DNA of 27,038 nt from Clostridium sp. CAG:632. GTDB lineage: Bacteria > Bacillota > Clostridia > Lachnospirales > Lachnospiraceae. Where the stretch lies: positions 1-27,038 of the forward strand of contig HF991343.1 in assembly GCA_000431515.1 (NCBI GenBank), in the 5' to 3' direction. A program made the position numbers and the translations under genes. Shown piece by piece: positions 16,155 to 25,079 of the stretch (positions are counted from its first letter, which is position 1; each line of letters begins with the position of its first letter). The notes under the pieces are model-generated. The model did not search any database. It was not told the DNA's origin and saw nothing but the letters and a program-made list of their open reading frames with translations.

Positions 16155-16208
16155 CTTATTAGTATTTAAACTTTATCTGTTTAATACTACCGCTATGTGC
16201 TGATAAAA

Positions 16209-16880
16209 TCAAGTATTTTGTGTTATTGCCACCAGATCATAATGTGCATCGATAGCAGCTTCGCATGCCTCCCGGTCTTTCTCCTTCAGTGCCCGGAAGA
16301 TCTCGCGATGTGCCCGGTGGAGTGCCTGTTTGGTCTGCTCATCACTCTGTCTCAGGATTTCATCGATCCATTCCCGGTAAACATCCGAGACTGCATCCAT
16401 CAGCTCCATCCAGAGATGATTTCCCGAAGCAGTCGCCAGCAGATAATGAAACTGCCGGTCATGCTCTGCCGCATCCTCTTCCTGCTCTCCGGTATTGCCC
16501 TGTTCCAGCAAGCTTTCCACCTCCTGCATCTTCGCTTCCGGATTCTCAATCACAGAGGCACAGATTGCCTTCTCCATCGTCCTGCGGAAATCACAGATTT
16601 CCTCCCGTGTCACCAGCTTGATCCGCAGGAATATACGCAGCATTTCCGATAATCGTTTGGATACATTTCCGGTATAATAATTTCCGGAGCCCTGAACACT
16701 CTCAATAATTCCCATATAGTCCATACTACGCAGTGCTTCTCTTGTAGAGTTCCGGCTGATCTGCAGTTGTTCCGAGAGAACCCGTTCTGTCGGCAGGCGA
16801 TCCCCCTGTCTGATCCTGCCTTCCCGGATCTCATCACATAAATAATCAATCACCTTTTGATATTCTCTGTTCCCTTCCAT
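16209..16880 (-). CDS. FadR-subfamily GntR transcriptional regulator (FCD domain)
   Basis: 223 residues. The N-terminal winged helix (about 8-70) reads RLPTERVLSEQLQISRNSTREALRSMDYMGII...GSGNYY. A helical FCD ligand-binding domain follows (about 93-215), with probable metal ligands in EHDRQFHYLL and the C-terminal HREIF...DAHYD. The ATG at 16880 has AGGAG seven bases upstream. The gene lies 114 bases downstream of lrgB on the same strand, so cotranscription and autoregulation are plausible. Two palindromes at the lrgA promoter match the AATTGGTnnnACCAATT sites of PdhR/LldR-type members of this subfamily. The inferred role is ligand-relieved repression of lrgAB, perhaps by pyruvate or another small carboxylate. 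Confidence 0.88.
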   Translation of the reverse strand: MEGNREYQKVIDYLCDEIREGRIRQGDRLPTERVLSEQLQISRNSTREALRSMDYMGIIESVQGSGNYYTGNVSKRLSEMLRIFLRIKLVTREEICDFRRTMEKAICASVIENPEAKMQEVESLLEQGNTGEQEEDAAEHDRQFHYLLATASGNHLWMELMDAVSDVYREWIDEILRQSDEQTKQALHRAHREIFRALKEKDREACEAAIDAHYDLVAITQNT

Positions 16881-16994
16881 CCTTCATCTCCTGATCTATA
16901 TTATTACCCGTTTTCTGCCGTCTCTTGTTTTATACTATTTTCTGATCCATATATTCCGGTTCACCTATTTCTTTCATCAATGATAGAACCTGTA

Positions 16995-17684
16995 TCACAG
17001 AAAATTAGAAAACAGAACCGAGCCACCCACCGTTAATACTCCGGCAACTGCTATGGACAGGCTGCTCATTGCGCCTTCTACCTCACCCATCTCGATTGCC
17101 TTTGCTGTTCCCACTGCATGAGACGCCGTACCGATTGCAATTCCTTTAGCAATCGGTTCCTGTATCCGGAAGATCCGGCAGATTGCCGGTGCAAACATAT
17201 TTCCCAGCACACCGGTTATAATAATGACTGCAACAGTCAGTGTAACGTAGCCGCCTAACTCCTCCGAAATGCCCATACCGATCGCTGTCGTAATAGACTT
17301 CGGAAGGAATGTGACATATTCCTCATGGGATAATCCACAGATAAGGCTCATGACAAGAATGCAGCACAGCGAAGCCAGAACTCCTGCCGTAATGCCCGCA
17401 AAGATTGCTTTCCAGTTATTCTTCAACAGCTCCAGCTTCTCATAAAGAGGAACCGCCAGACAGACCGTGGCCGGGGTCAGGAGATAACTTAAATATTTCG
17501 CTCCGGAATAATAAACATCATAATCGATATGAGAAGCTGCCAGAATCACGATCACCAGAATCACGGAGATCAACAGCGGATTAAAAATCGCCAGTTTAAA
17601 TTTCTTATGTAATAAGCTTCCCAGACCATAAGTAGCCACGCTTACGATCATTCCGAAAAATACCGAATCTTCAAAAAAACTCAT
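16995..17684 (-). CDS. lrgB: LrgB/CidB-family membrane protein
   Basis: 229-residue polytopic protein with about six to seven membrane segments. It carries the family-typical stretches FLPKSITTAIGMGISEELGG and GIAIGTASHAVGTAKAIEMG. LrgB works with LrgA; the pair was first linked to murein hydrolase control and cell lysis. In Bacillus subtilis the homologous PftAB (YsbAB) pair takes up pyruvate. The start ATG overlaps the lrgA stop by four bases (ATGA), so translation is coupled. Confidence 0.94.
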   Translation of the reverse strand: MSFFEDSVFFGMIVSVATYGLGSLLHKKFKLAIFNPLLISVILVIVILAASHIDYDVYYSGAKYLSYLLTPATVCLAVPLYEKLELLKNNWKAIFAGITAGVLASLCCILVMSLICGLSHEEYVTFLPKSITTAIGMGISEELGGYVTLTVAVIIITGVLGNMFAPAICRIFRIQEPIAKGIAIGTASHAVGTAKAIEMGEVEGAMSSLSIAVAGVLTVGGSVLFSNFL

Positions 17685-18046
17685 TTCTTTCCATGCCTCT
17701 TTTCTTCCATACGAATCATAACCTGTGTGATATGACCGGATATCACCATAACCAGAAATGTAGAAACAACCGTGATCAGGACATATGCGATCAGGTTAGA
17801 CTGTATCACATTCCAGGATGTCAGGAGTCCGACCGCCGCCGGAATAAACATCATAGGCATGATTTCTATCATAAAATAGGATGTTGTTTTTACATCCTCC
17901 ACCTTGATTAGCTTAAAACATAACGCCAGGAACATTAATACCAGACCATAGATACTGGCCGGAATCGGAAGGGGAACCAGATAATTTAATATTTCCCCTG
18001 CAAATGATATGGCAAGAATAATGCCAAATTGTTTCATGTACTTCAT
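17681..18046 (-). CDS. lrgA: LrgA/CidA-family membrane protein
   Basis: 121-residue holin-like protein with four membrane helices and the family signature LPIPASIYGLVLMFLAL. The start is placed at the ATG at 18046, with AAGGGTGG five bases upstream. A longer frame starting at 18079 is ruled out because that position lies in the -10 box, upstream of the expected transcription start near 18071. It is first in the lrgA-lrgB(-gntR) unit behind a perfect consensus promoter flanked by operators. Confidence 0.92.
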   Translation of the reverse strand: MKYMKQFGIILAISFAGEILNYLVPLPIPASIYGLVLMFLALCFKLIKVEDVKTTSYFMIEIMPMMFIPAAVGLLTSWNVIQSNLIAYVLITVVSTFLVMVISGHITQVMIRMEEKRHGKK

Positions 18047-18061
18047 ATGTACCACCCTTCT

Positions 18062-18084
18062 TATAATTGGTCGTACCAATTATA
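18062..18084 (-). promoter_or_regulatory. Operator 1 (PdhR/LldR-type palindrome)
   Basis: Perfect 10-base arms TATAATTGGT and ACCAATTATA separated by three bases. The inner part matches AATTGGTnnnACCAATT exactly. It covers the -10 box and the expected transcription start of lrgA, so binding should block transcription. Confidence 0.8.
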
Positions 18085-18107
18085 AGGTGGTCTTGTTCAT
18101 TTGTCAA
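18079..18107 (-). promoter_or_regulatory. Perfect consensus sigma-A promoter of lrgAB
   Basis: TTGACA (18102-18107), 17 bases and TATAAT (18079-18084) on the minus strand, identical to the consensus in all 12 positions. Such a promoter would be strongly active unless repressed. Confidence 0.88.
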
Positions 18108-18122
18108 TTGGAACTACCAATT
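18106..18122 (-). promoter_or_regulatory. Operator 2 (upstream copy)
   Basis: AATTGGTAGTTCCAATT on the minus strand, one mismatch from AATTGGTnnnACCAATT. It touches the -35 box. Its centre is 41 bases from that of operator 1, close to four helical turns, so two dimers would sit on the same face of the DNA. Confidence 0.7.
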
Positions 18123-18146
18123 TTTAAGTATCAAACTACTATCTTT

Positions 18147-19304
18147 TCATACCGCAATATGATATGAGGTCAGAACTTCCTTCGCCTGCTCTTTCAGCTC
18201 CGGATATTCCGTGAGGATTCCCTTCACACAGGTGAAGCTGTTCTGCCGCTGCTCTTCATTGCTCTTCATGCCCTCTCGTAGCTTCTGTCTGCGTACATTC
18301 AGAGAATGCTTCACCTCTACCATTTCACGCTTGTCTACCAGTGCTGCCAGTTGTTTCAGCCAGATATCCGCATCCCGCACTCCGGCATCCTGCAGAATAT
18401 CAAGCAATTCTTCCTGATATACCCGGAGATCTCCTGTATTGCGCTGATACTGCTCCTCCTCCGCTACCATTGCCTGATATTGTTCCCAGTCATATGCCAG
18501 TTCTTTCTGCGTATTCACCTCGAACTTGGCATACAGATAATCCAGACTGTTCGTATTATTCAACCATTTGATCTTCACCTTATTCTGCAGCAGGATTGCC
18601 CGGTTATGCTTACGATAGCACAGCTTCCGCTCGGTCTCCACCCGGCTGTAGGATGCAAAGATCAGAAACTCGGCGATCATTGCCACAATTGCAATTGCCG
18701 CTCCCGGAATCGTCAGTTCAATCTGATATTCCATTGTCAGTACCAGGAAACCGATAATCGTGATCGCTGCAAGTATCCCGACTACAATCGCACTGTTCCG
18801 GAGTGTTTTCTGTTTTTTCTGGAGCTCCTCCTCTTCATAACGCAGAGCACCTTTCTCCCCCTCCAGGTATTCCAGATCCCGCTTGATCTTCCCCCGCATT
18901 GTCTCTAACTCTTCCAACCGTTTTAATGCCTCCGGGATATCTCCCTCCAGACGCATTAAAAGCTTATAACGTTCTCCCGATAAACGCTTTGGCATATGCT
19001 GTAATTCCCGCCGGTTCTCCTCCAGCATCAGAATCCTCCTCGCATCCTCCTCCAGATTCTTCAGCCTGCCCGGCTCCATCTGCTCAATCCGCTGAATATC
19101 TGAGAAATACATCGTTACCAGCTCATATTCCCGTTTCTGGTCTTCCAGCTCATAAGTAATATCTACAATCTGCCCCAGATGGTGATTCAGCTCTGCCTCT
19201 TCTTCTCTTTTTCCCTGTTCGTCCGCATCCATGGACTCCAGGGCTGTCGGTTCTTCCACCTCTGTCCGTCCGAAAATCTGCGCTATCTTCTTAAAAAGTC
19301 CCAT
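18147..19304 (-). CDS. Coiled-coil protein with central membrane hairpin, unknown function
   Basis: 385 residues, not recognised. A short amphipathic start (MGLFKKIAQIFG) leads into a long charged coiled coil (about 30-168). Two adjacent membrane helices (about 172-190 and 198-217) are joined by a short loop, followed by more Lys/Glu-rich helix to the end (about 220-385). This topology puts both ends on the same, presumably cytoplasmic, side. AGGAG lies five bases before the ATG. It is the last gene of the four-gene unknown operon, 12 bases after the helical-repeat gene. It is the only member with membrane segments and so may anchor the others. Confidence 0.75.
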   Translation of the reverse strand: MGLFKKIAQIFGRTEVEEPTALESMDADEQGKREEEAELNHHLGQIVDITYELEDQKREYELVTMYFSDIQRIEQMEPGRLKNLEEDARRILMLEENRRELQHMPKRLSGERYKLLMRLEGDIPEALKRLEELETMRGKIKRDLEYLEGEKGALRYEEEELQKKQKTLRNSAIVVGILAAITIIGFLVLTMEYQIELTIPGAAIAIVAMIAEFLIFASYSRVETERKLCYRKHNRAILLQNKVKIKWLNNTNSLDYLYAKFEVNTQKELAYDWEQYQAMVAEEEQYQRNTGDLRVYQEELLDILQDAGVRDADIWLKQLAALVDKREMVEVKHSLNVRRQKLREGMKSNEEQRQNSFTCVKGILTEYPELKEQAKEVLTSYHIAV

Positions 19305-19316
19305 AGTATCTCCTGC

Positions 19317-20150
19317 TTATACGATCTGCTCCCGAAAGTCCTCTTTCCACTGATTCAGCATCATATCGATCCGCTGATTAAATGCCTCATAATCTCCCCG
19401 CTCCTTATTGTACAGTGCCTTCTGATAGCGGGTGTAGACGGATGTGCTTTCCGCATCCTCCGTCGCATCTTCCAGTAAACCCATCAGGCGCTGGAAATCT
19501 GCCTCATCCATTCCAAAGGCTCTGGCTTCTTTCTCTACCACAGCTTCTTCCGCTTCCTGTAACCGAAGTACTATATACGCTTCCAGAGATGCCGGCTTCT
19601 GATTCCGTTCAAATGCCTCCAGAAATGCCAGCTTAGCATTCGTAACCTCCATATTTTTTGCCAGTGCCACCCCTTTATTATGATACACATCTCCGAGGAA
19701 TCTCCGATCTTCGATCTGATCCTCCCTGCGAAGAATCGTATTATAAAGCGAGATAGCCTTCAGCAGTCTCTTATACATCAGGAAGCTATCTGCCTTTAAT
19801 TTCAGCTTTTCTTCCTCCGGCAGTAATGCCACAAGCTCCTGCTTATCCCGGAACTGCTGAATCTCCGCCGTTTCATAATAACTGCCTGCGGAAAGAATGG
19901 TCACCAGAAGCTCTGTCAGAGATGCCTCTGCTGCCAGCTTCTCCAGCAACCGGTCCGCCAGCTCCTCCATCTCCAGTTCTGTCTTGATCCATTGCACTAA
20001 TTTCCCCTGAAACTGTTCCGGATTTAACAGTGCTACATTATTGTAAATATAAAAGCACAGCTCCTCATAGGAATATACCTCTACCTTTGTATTTGTAAAT
20101 CGATATGGAATTACCGCCTGTCTGGGCTGACATAGAATAATTCTTCCCAT
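19317..20150 (-). CDS. TPR-like helical protein, unknown function
   Basis: 277 residues, not recognised. After a short beta-like start (GRIILCQPRQAVIPYRF) the rest is helical. Residues about 116-185 look like one or two TPR-type units (FLMYKRLLKAISLYNTIL...LGDVYHNKGVALAKN...AKLAFLEAF), and the C-terminus is acidic and helical. There is no signal peptide or membrane segment. It is the third gene of the operon, with an 18-base gap before it and 12 after it. A scaffold or adaptor role next to the ATPase-like and membrane-hairpin proteins is an inference from position and fold only. Confidence 0.75.
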   Translation of the reverse strand: MGRIILCQPRQAVIPYRFTNTKVEVYSYEELCFYIYNNVALLNPEQFQGKLVQWIKTELEMEELADRLLEKLAAEASLTELLVTILSAGSYYETAEIQQFRDKQELVALLPEEEKLKLKADSFLMYKRLLKAISLYNTILRREDQIEDRRFLGDVYHNKGVALAKNMEVTNAKLAFLEAFERNQKPASLEAYIVLRLQEAEEAVVEKEARAFGMDEADFQRLMGLLEDATEDAESTSVYTRYQKALYNKERGDYEAFNQRIDMMLNQWKEDFREQIV

Positions 20151-20168
20151 AATCCTGATCCTTCCTGT

Positions 20169-21431
20169 CTACTCATCTTTATCCAGCACAAAATCCTTAC
20201 GATAAATCTTGTTCGTTGTCGGATATAGTTTTCCAAAGCCTTCATCCCGAATCACAACTGAGCCCCTGCACCCGCTGTACATCTCAACCTCCAGCGAAAG
20301 TCTGGTCGTCTTGTTCGGTCTGGATGGCAATCCGTGAATCTCTATGATTTCACGCATTGCTTCCTTTGTATAATGATTCTTATATAATAATTCTACCCGG
20401 TTGGTATCGTCCAGGCAGACATATATTTTTCCATGCACATTATACCATTCCCTGCCGCCTCTGGCGATCGGAATGAACGTGCCTGCACCGTCTCCGCTTA
20501 AAATTCCGATATCACTGTGTACCATATCCTCGGCATTTACAATATATTTGGCAGGATTAATAACATTGGAACCGATATATGCCGCATAGCAGGCACCCTT
20601 GGTATAAATATTCTGTCCGACAAATACCCTTCTGCCATTACACAGTGCGTTCTGGGATGCGTTCGCCCATACTTCTGAGAATCCCACTCCTGTCAGGTAT
20701 ACCGATGACATATAGGACTCCCGCAGTACTTCATTGACAATCTCCAGAAATCTCTGATCCAGCTCCCGTTTATCATCATAGAGCCGATAATACCCCATCT
20801 GTTCCCGATAGTCTCTGTGAATCACGGTTACTACCTGCGGTGTCGTCCTCCTGGCGATATCTACCCGGTAGAAATCCATTCCCTCCGGTCCGTAATCGAA
20901 CAGCCCGACGCTGTTGTTCCGGAGGCTCTCCGGCTGTTGGAAAATAAAATGCAGATATGCACTGGTGTGCCCAATGATAAAGAAACGATCTCCGTATAGT
21001 TCCAACTCATCCTGCAACATATGCAATACCCGGAATAATGCATGCGAATATTTATAAACGGTCACTACCAGCCGTTCGATCTGCGCATCCTCATATCGAT
21101 TTATAAAATCCATGATATGCCCTTTCAGAATCAGCAGCAGCACATCCTCGTAGGTATAATCTTCTTCCCGGAACGTCATCCGCTCCGTAGATTCCAGCTT
21201 CTCCACGACCTGCTCCAGCATGGTTCCTTTCTGATGGAATCGATGCTCCAGCGCATCACTTCCGATATACCACTGTCCTTTTTCTTTTCCGAAAAATGCC
21301 ACATTCGGCAGCAGATAGGTATCAACCGTATTCAGCTGGCAGATAGACTCCGGCTCTTTTGTCTGTTGATTAAAAAAGCTTAACTGCGTATATTCGGCAC
21401 ATACATCCATTCCCAAATAAAATTTCTGCAT
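20169..21431 (-). CDS. Hsp70/actin-like (ASKHA-fold) protein, DUF5716-type
   Basis: 420 residues. I recall the family as DUF5716, without known function. The order of motifs suggests the Hsp70/actin ATPase fold: a phosphate-1-like LGMDVCAEYTQLSFF (6-20), a connect-1-like IGHTSAYLHFIF (153-164), a phosphate-2-like VGLFDYGPEGMDFYRV (175-190) and an adenosine-like LTGVGFSEVW...GACYAAY (246-285). The first two Gly-rich loops are unusual, so ATP binding needs proof. The C-terminal part (about 300-420) is beta-rich and could be a substrate-binding-like domain. AAAGGGGA precedes the ATG. It follows the large DUF5717-type gene by 15 bases. Confidence 0.72.
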   Translation of the reverse strand: MQKFYLGMDVCAEYTQLSFFNQQTKEPESICQLNTVDTYLLPNVAFFGKEKGQWYIGSDALEHRFHQKGTMLEQVVEKLESTERMTFREEDYTYEDVLLLILKGHIMDFINRYEDAQIERLVVTVYKYSHALFRVLHMLQDELELYGDRFFIIGHTSAYLHFIFQQPESLRNNSVGLFDYGPEGMDFYRVDIARRTTPQVVTVIHRDYREQMGYYRLYDDKRELDQRFLEIVNEVLRESYMSSVYLTGVGFSEVWANASQNALCNGRRVFVGQNIYTKGACYAAYIGSNVINPAKYIVNAEDMVHSDIGILSGDGAGTFIPIARGGREWYNVHGKIYVCLDDTNRVELLYKNHYTKEAMREIIEIHGLPSRPNKTTRLSLEVEMYSGCRGSVVIRDEGFGKLYPTTNKIYRKDFVLDKDE

Positions 21432-21446
21432 GAAGCTGTCCCCTTT

Positions 21447-24400
21447 CTATAAGATCCTCATGACCTCTTCAAATACATGGCTGTATTTCATATATTCTTC
21501 CATGGATGCGGTCAATGCTTCCGCATCCCGCATTTCCTGATGGATCAGCATCTGATTCAGGCGTTCAAACCGGCTCTCCGGTGCATCCTGCGAATAAGCA
21601 TCACTCCGGATACTGTCACTCTCGATCAGTGTTACCTTACCGGTATATTTCTCTGCGAAATGATATAACAGCTGTTCTCCATGGAACACAACAAATTCCT
21701 GCACATAATATCCCGGAATCCGTTCCTCCATCCGGCACGGGCGGAAGTCCAATGTCTGCAGTTCACTCGTTCCCACACTGTAGTTCACAACTACTTCCTG
21801 CCGCTCTTCCCCTTTATAAACCAGATAGGTTTTCAGGAACAGCTCCTGTGGAAGATCTACAATGTCCGCAAAAGACTTAAAGAACGGAAGCAGAATTCCC
21901 CGGTTCAGGAACTTTCCTACGGTTCCTGCAATATAAGAAGTCTCGTCCTGTGTCAGCCGGATGCATTTGGACAGGTGCCAGAGCATTGCCCCATGACAGA
22001 TATCATCGCCGATCTCTCCCTTATGGATCTCCAGCATCAGATATTCAAATACCGAATCCGGCACCCATTCCTCCCGGATAAAGTACAGATATGCCATCCG
22101 TTTCAGGAAAGCCTTCGTAACCATTCCCCGGTGTCTGCCCTTATAATAAGACCGGAAAATATCCATTGCATTATCAAGACTCGCATCTGCAAATATCAGT
22201 TGCGCAAGAATATTCTCCTCCAGCTCTCTGGCTTCTCCCAACACAACCATGGCTACTTCCCAGAGCTTTGCCAGCTCCTTTGTATCCGCTTTATAATAAA
22301 AGATCAGATACTGTATCGTCCGGTCATTGTATTGTCCCTTCTGATAAAGATAAACGCAAAGAGATGTCAATGCCTCATCTCCCATGATATCCGTATCTGT
22401 AACAATATATGATGCCAAGCGGAGAAGTCTTGAAATCTCAACTTCTCCATATCCAAACTTCCGGATCGCCTCATAGGCTTTCCGGTTCATGCCACGCATA
22501 ATATAGCCGGAAATGATCTCCGCACTATGCAGTTTATCCAGATAATCCAGGTCTACCTGAAGTAAGTATTTCTCCAGAATGTCTCCATCATAGTTTTCCA
22601 GATAATATTCTATGATCTGCAGGAGTACCTGCTGCCTTGTCTGATAGCTTAGCTCCCGGCATTCCAGAATATCCCTTGCCTGGTTGACATCTCCGGCATC
22701 CCGTAAATGCCGGTGCTCCATCTCACTGTATGTATATGCCAGAAGCCGTGCATCCGAAGGATTATAATGCCGGCAGATATCTAAAAATACACCGGTATTC
22801 ACCAGCCGTTCCAGCCGATATGGCATCGTACTCACATAGCGGTTACCTCTGGTATCGATCAGTGTTACGACCGCAGAATCCGTTACAATATCCACATAGG
22901 CCTTGCCGTCTGCTACCGGCACCTGCTGCTCATCCTTTAATTCTTTATGCGTCACGACAACTGCCTTGATCTTTGGATTGGTACAGATCAGTCTGCGCTT
23001 AAAAATAATATTTGTCAGCCGTGCCGCATACTTCGGATTAATCTGTTTCGGATTCAGAAACTCCTTATAAATCACCAGCAGGAATTCATGAATTACGCCT
23101 TTTACAAGCTGTTCTTCCATGAAATTCTCAATTGTGGATGCCATCTCCGCATATAATTGCGGATAGGTCTTTTTATTCCGGATCAGATTCGCATATAAAT
23201 ATGCCTGCTCGTACTCTGTTAACGTATGGCTGCAGATCAGATATCGCAATACAGCTTCCGGCAGCACCGGATATTCCTTCAGGCTCATACTACGGATATA
23301 GCATTCATAAATACCGATCAGCTTCAGTCCCTGCCGGATGCCCCGGTCAAAGTAATCATGGTATTCTTCTTTACAACAATTAGCCCGAATCAGCATGCTG
23401 CAGATAACATTCAGTGCATTCAGTTCCGGCTTCCGTATATCGATCTCCTGCAGCAGGCGGAACAGATTCTTCTGAAACCCATGCTCTTTTTCTGCCAGCT
23501 CGACACACCCATGTAATACATCATCAGAAATGTAATCATGATGCATTCCCCAGCGGATTGCCGACACCTCCAGCCCATCCAGCTTCCGGAGCATTAACGG
23601 CTCCCGGTTAAACATATCACATATTTCATAATAAAGAATCGGGCTATGGATTCCCTGTTCATAAAGCTTCCGGATCTGTGCATAAACAGGCCCCTTCTCT
23701 GTATCCGGGGATTCATCCAGAAATGTCAGCAGCCAGAAATAGAACAGCTTCTCACCTTCTGTTTCAAACCTGTCACGGATCATGGTCCTGGCTCTCGTTA
23801 CAGACTCTGAATCCTTGAATGCCAGAGCTTTCAGATATGCATAATAACTGGATGCCCGGTCTCCCTCCACCATCCGATCCTGATCCGCATCGATCCGTTT
23901 GAATTCTTCTTCTACCATGGCCTGATTGCCTGCCAGAATATTCATATGCAGAATACCCAGCCGGTAAAGCTGATCGTCCTTGCAATATTGCACCAGATTC
24001 CGTAATGCATACAATGTTTTTTCTACATACTGGTCCAATGTCAGCTTTCCGGTCCGAAAGTCTAAATACCCTGTGATCAGATTACATTGATGAACTTTTA
24101 TAATATGACTGTTCCGGAACAGATGTGGCGGTTCCGGTCTGTTAACAGCCTCCGTCCGGATCACGATCTCCACCACGATCTTCTGATATGCAGTCTCAAT
24201 CATAATATGTCCCAGATTGGAATCACGATCCATATACTCCGGGAACACCATATATTCCAAATTATATTTATTGCCGATAAAATCTTCCATGCTGATATAA
24301 TGCTTCAGCGGTTTTATAAACCGTACATCCGAAGTCACTTCCGCATTCAGATATCCCCAGGTATTCCTTACCAGCTGCAGGCTGTGTTTCTCCGCCTCTT

Positions 24401-25016
24401 CACGATAAGCGATCTGCTTCCTGCGTTCCGGCACTTCCAGAGATATGGAGCGTTTCTTATGTGTATAGGTCAGGAATTCTTCCATTGCCTGACTGGCAGA
24501 CAAGCTCTGTGTCAGGCTGTTATATACTTCTGCATACATTGGCTCCCGTTCCAGAAATGCCCTGTAAAACTCCGGAGATGTAAACAGCCGCACTGCCTCA
24601 TTCCAGTTATTCTCTGCAAGACTCGCAAACTGGAACATATCTCCCAGCTCACCCATGGAGCTCTCCACCGCCGGGGCTGTGATTTCTATATCATATGGAA
24701 TACGGAACTCGCCTCCGTCCGTTACCAGATAGATCACACCGTTGATCTTCTCGCCTTTTTCCCATTTTCCGGCATCAAAGATCAGCTCTACGTCCTGCGA
24801 CTTTCCGATAAAATTATGCGGTTCGATCTTAAACAGGTATCGGTTATCATATACCATTGCCTTCATTCTCTGATCATTTACAGACTGTACATTCAGTATC
24901 CCCTGGTACTGGGAACCTGCTTCTATATTCAGTTGTAAATGATCGGTAGAAATCTCCACCTGCGGACGTCTGACATCAAACTCGCCCTTTGCATACTGTT
25001 CAACTTTTTCTTTCAT
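21447..25016 (-). CDS. Very large DUF5717-type beta-sandwich/helical-repeat protein
   Basis: 1189 residues; I recall the family as DUF5717, function unknown. The N-terminus (about 1-112) looks like an Ig-type beta-sandwich (VEISTDHLQLNIEAGSQYQG...). A very long helical-repeat region (about 120-1010) rich in Tyr, Leu and Glu follows, interrupted near 690-760 by a beta segment. A beta-rich C-terminal region (about 1060-1150) contains YVQEFVVFHGEQLLYHFAEKYTGKV. No signal peptide or membrane segment is visible, so it is probably cytoplasmic. AAGGGTG precedes the ATG. It is first in the four-gene operon. By size and repeats it looks like a scaffold, possibly for the Hsp70-like protein encoded next. 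Confidence 0.8.
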   Translation of the reverse strand: MKEKVEQYAKGEFDVRRPQVEISTDHLQLNIEAGSQYQGILNVQSVNDQRMKAMVYDNRYLFKIEPHNFIGKSQDVELIFDAGKWEKGEKINGVIYLVTDGGEFRIPYDIEITAPAVESSMGELGDMFQFASLAENNWNEAVRLFTSPEFYRAFLEREPMYAEVYNSLTQSLSASQAMEEFLTYTHKKRSISLEVPERRKQIAYREEAEKHSLQLVRNTWGYLNAEVTSDVRFIKPLKHYISMEDFIGNKYNLEYMVFPEYMDRDSNLGHIMIETAYQKIVVEIVIRTEAVNRPEPPHLFRNSHIIKVHQCNLITGYLDFRTGKLTLDQYVEKTLYALRNLVQYCKDDQLYRLGILHMNILAGNQAMVEEEFKRIDADQDRMVEGDRASSYYAYLKALAFKDSESVTRARTMIRDRFETEGEKLFYFWLLTFLDESPDTEKGPVYAQIRKLYEQGIHSPILYYEICDMFNREPLMLRKLDGLEVSAIRWGMHHDYISDDVLHGCVELAEKEHGFQKNLFRLLQEIDIRKPELNALNVICSMLIRANCCKEEYHDYFDRGIRQGLKLIGIYECYIRSMSLKEYPVLPEAVLRYLICSHTLTEYEQAYLYANLIRNKKTYPQLYAEMASTIENFMEEQLVKGVIHEFLLVIYKEFLNPKQINPKYAARLTNIIFKRRLICTNPKIKAVVVTHKELKDEQQVPVADGKAYVDIVTDSAVVTLIDTRGNRYVSTMPYRLERLVNTGVFLDICRHYNPSDARLLAYTYSEMEHRHLRDAGDVNQARDILECRELSYQTRQQVLLQIIEYYLENYDGDILEKYLLQVDLDYLDKLHSAEIISGYIMRGMNRKAYEAIRKFGYGEVEISRLLRLASYIVTDTDIMGDEALTSLCVYLYQKGQYNDRTIQYLIFYYKADTKELAKLWEVAMVVLGEARELEENILAQLIFADASLDNAMDIFRSYYKGRHRGMVTKAFLKRMAYLYFIREEWVPDSVFEYLMLEIHKGEIGDDICHGAMLWHLSKCIRLTQDETSYIAGTVGKFLNRGILLPFFKSFADIVDLPQELFLKTYLVYKGEERQEVVVNYSVGTSELQTLDFRPCRMEERIPGYYVQEFVVFHGEQLLYHFAEKYTGKVTLIESDSIRSDAYSQDAPESRFERLNQMLIHQEMRDAEALTASMEEYMKYSHVFEEVMRIL

Positions 25017-25027
25017 CTACAACACCC

Positions 25028-25057
25028 TTGCCAATCCTTCCTGATATGGGCTATAAT
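25028..25057 (+). promoter_or_regulatory. Putative promoter of the CobD/HisC-like gene
   Basis: TTGCCA (25028-25033), 18 bases and a perfect TATAAT (25052-25057) on the plus strand, about 70 bases before the ATG at 25128. Confidence 0.55.
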
Positions 25058-25079
25058 AATCCATAACATAATTAGCTAT

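Noticed and set aside
16157..16190. Imperfect AT-rich palindrome (GTATTTAAAC/GTTTAATAC) upstream of valS
   Set aside because: Arms do not match exactly and there is no T-tract; it does not resemble the TTGGT/ACCAA sites of the adjacent regulator.
18049..18058. AGGGTGGTAC on the minus strand, like the core of a T-box
   Set aside because: It is the ribosome-binding region of lrgA, directly before the ATG, with no leader upstream of the promoter and no link to aminoacylation.
18047..18079. Longer N-terminus for LrgA starting at 18079
   Set aside because: The extra codons lie in the -10 box and at the expected transcription start, so they would not be transcribed.
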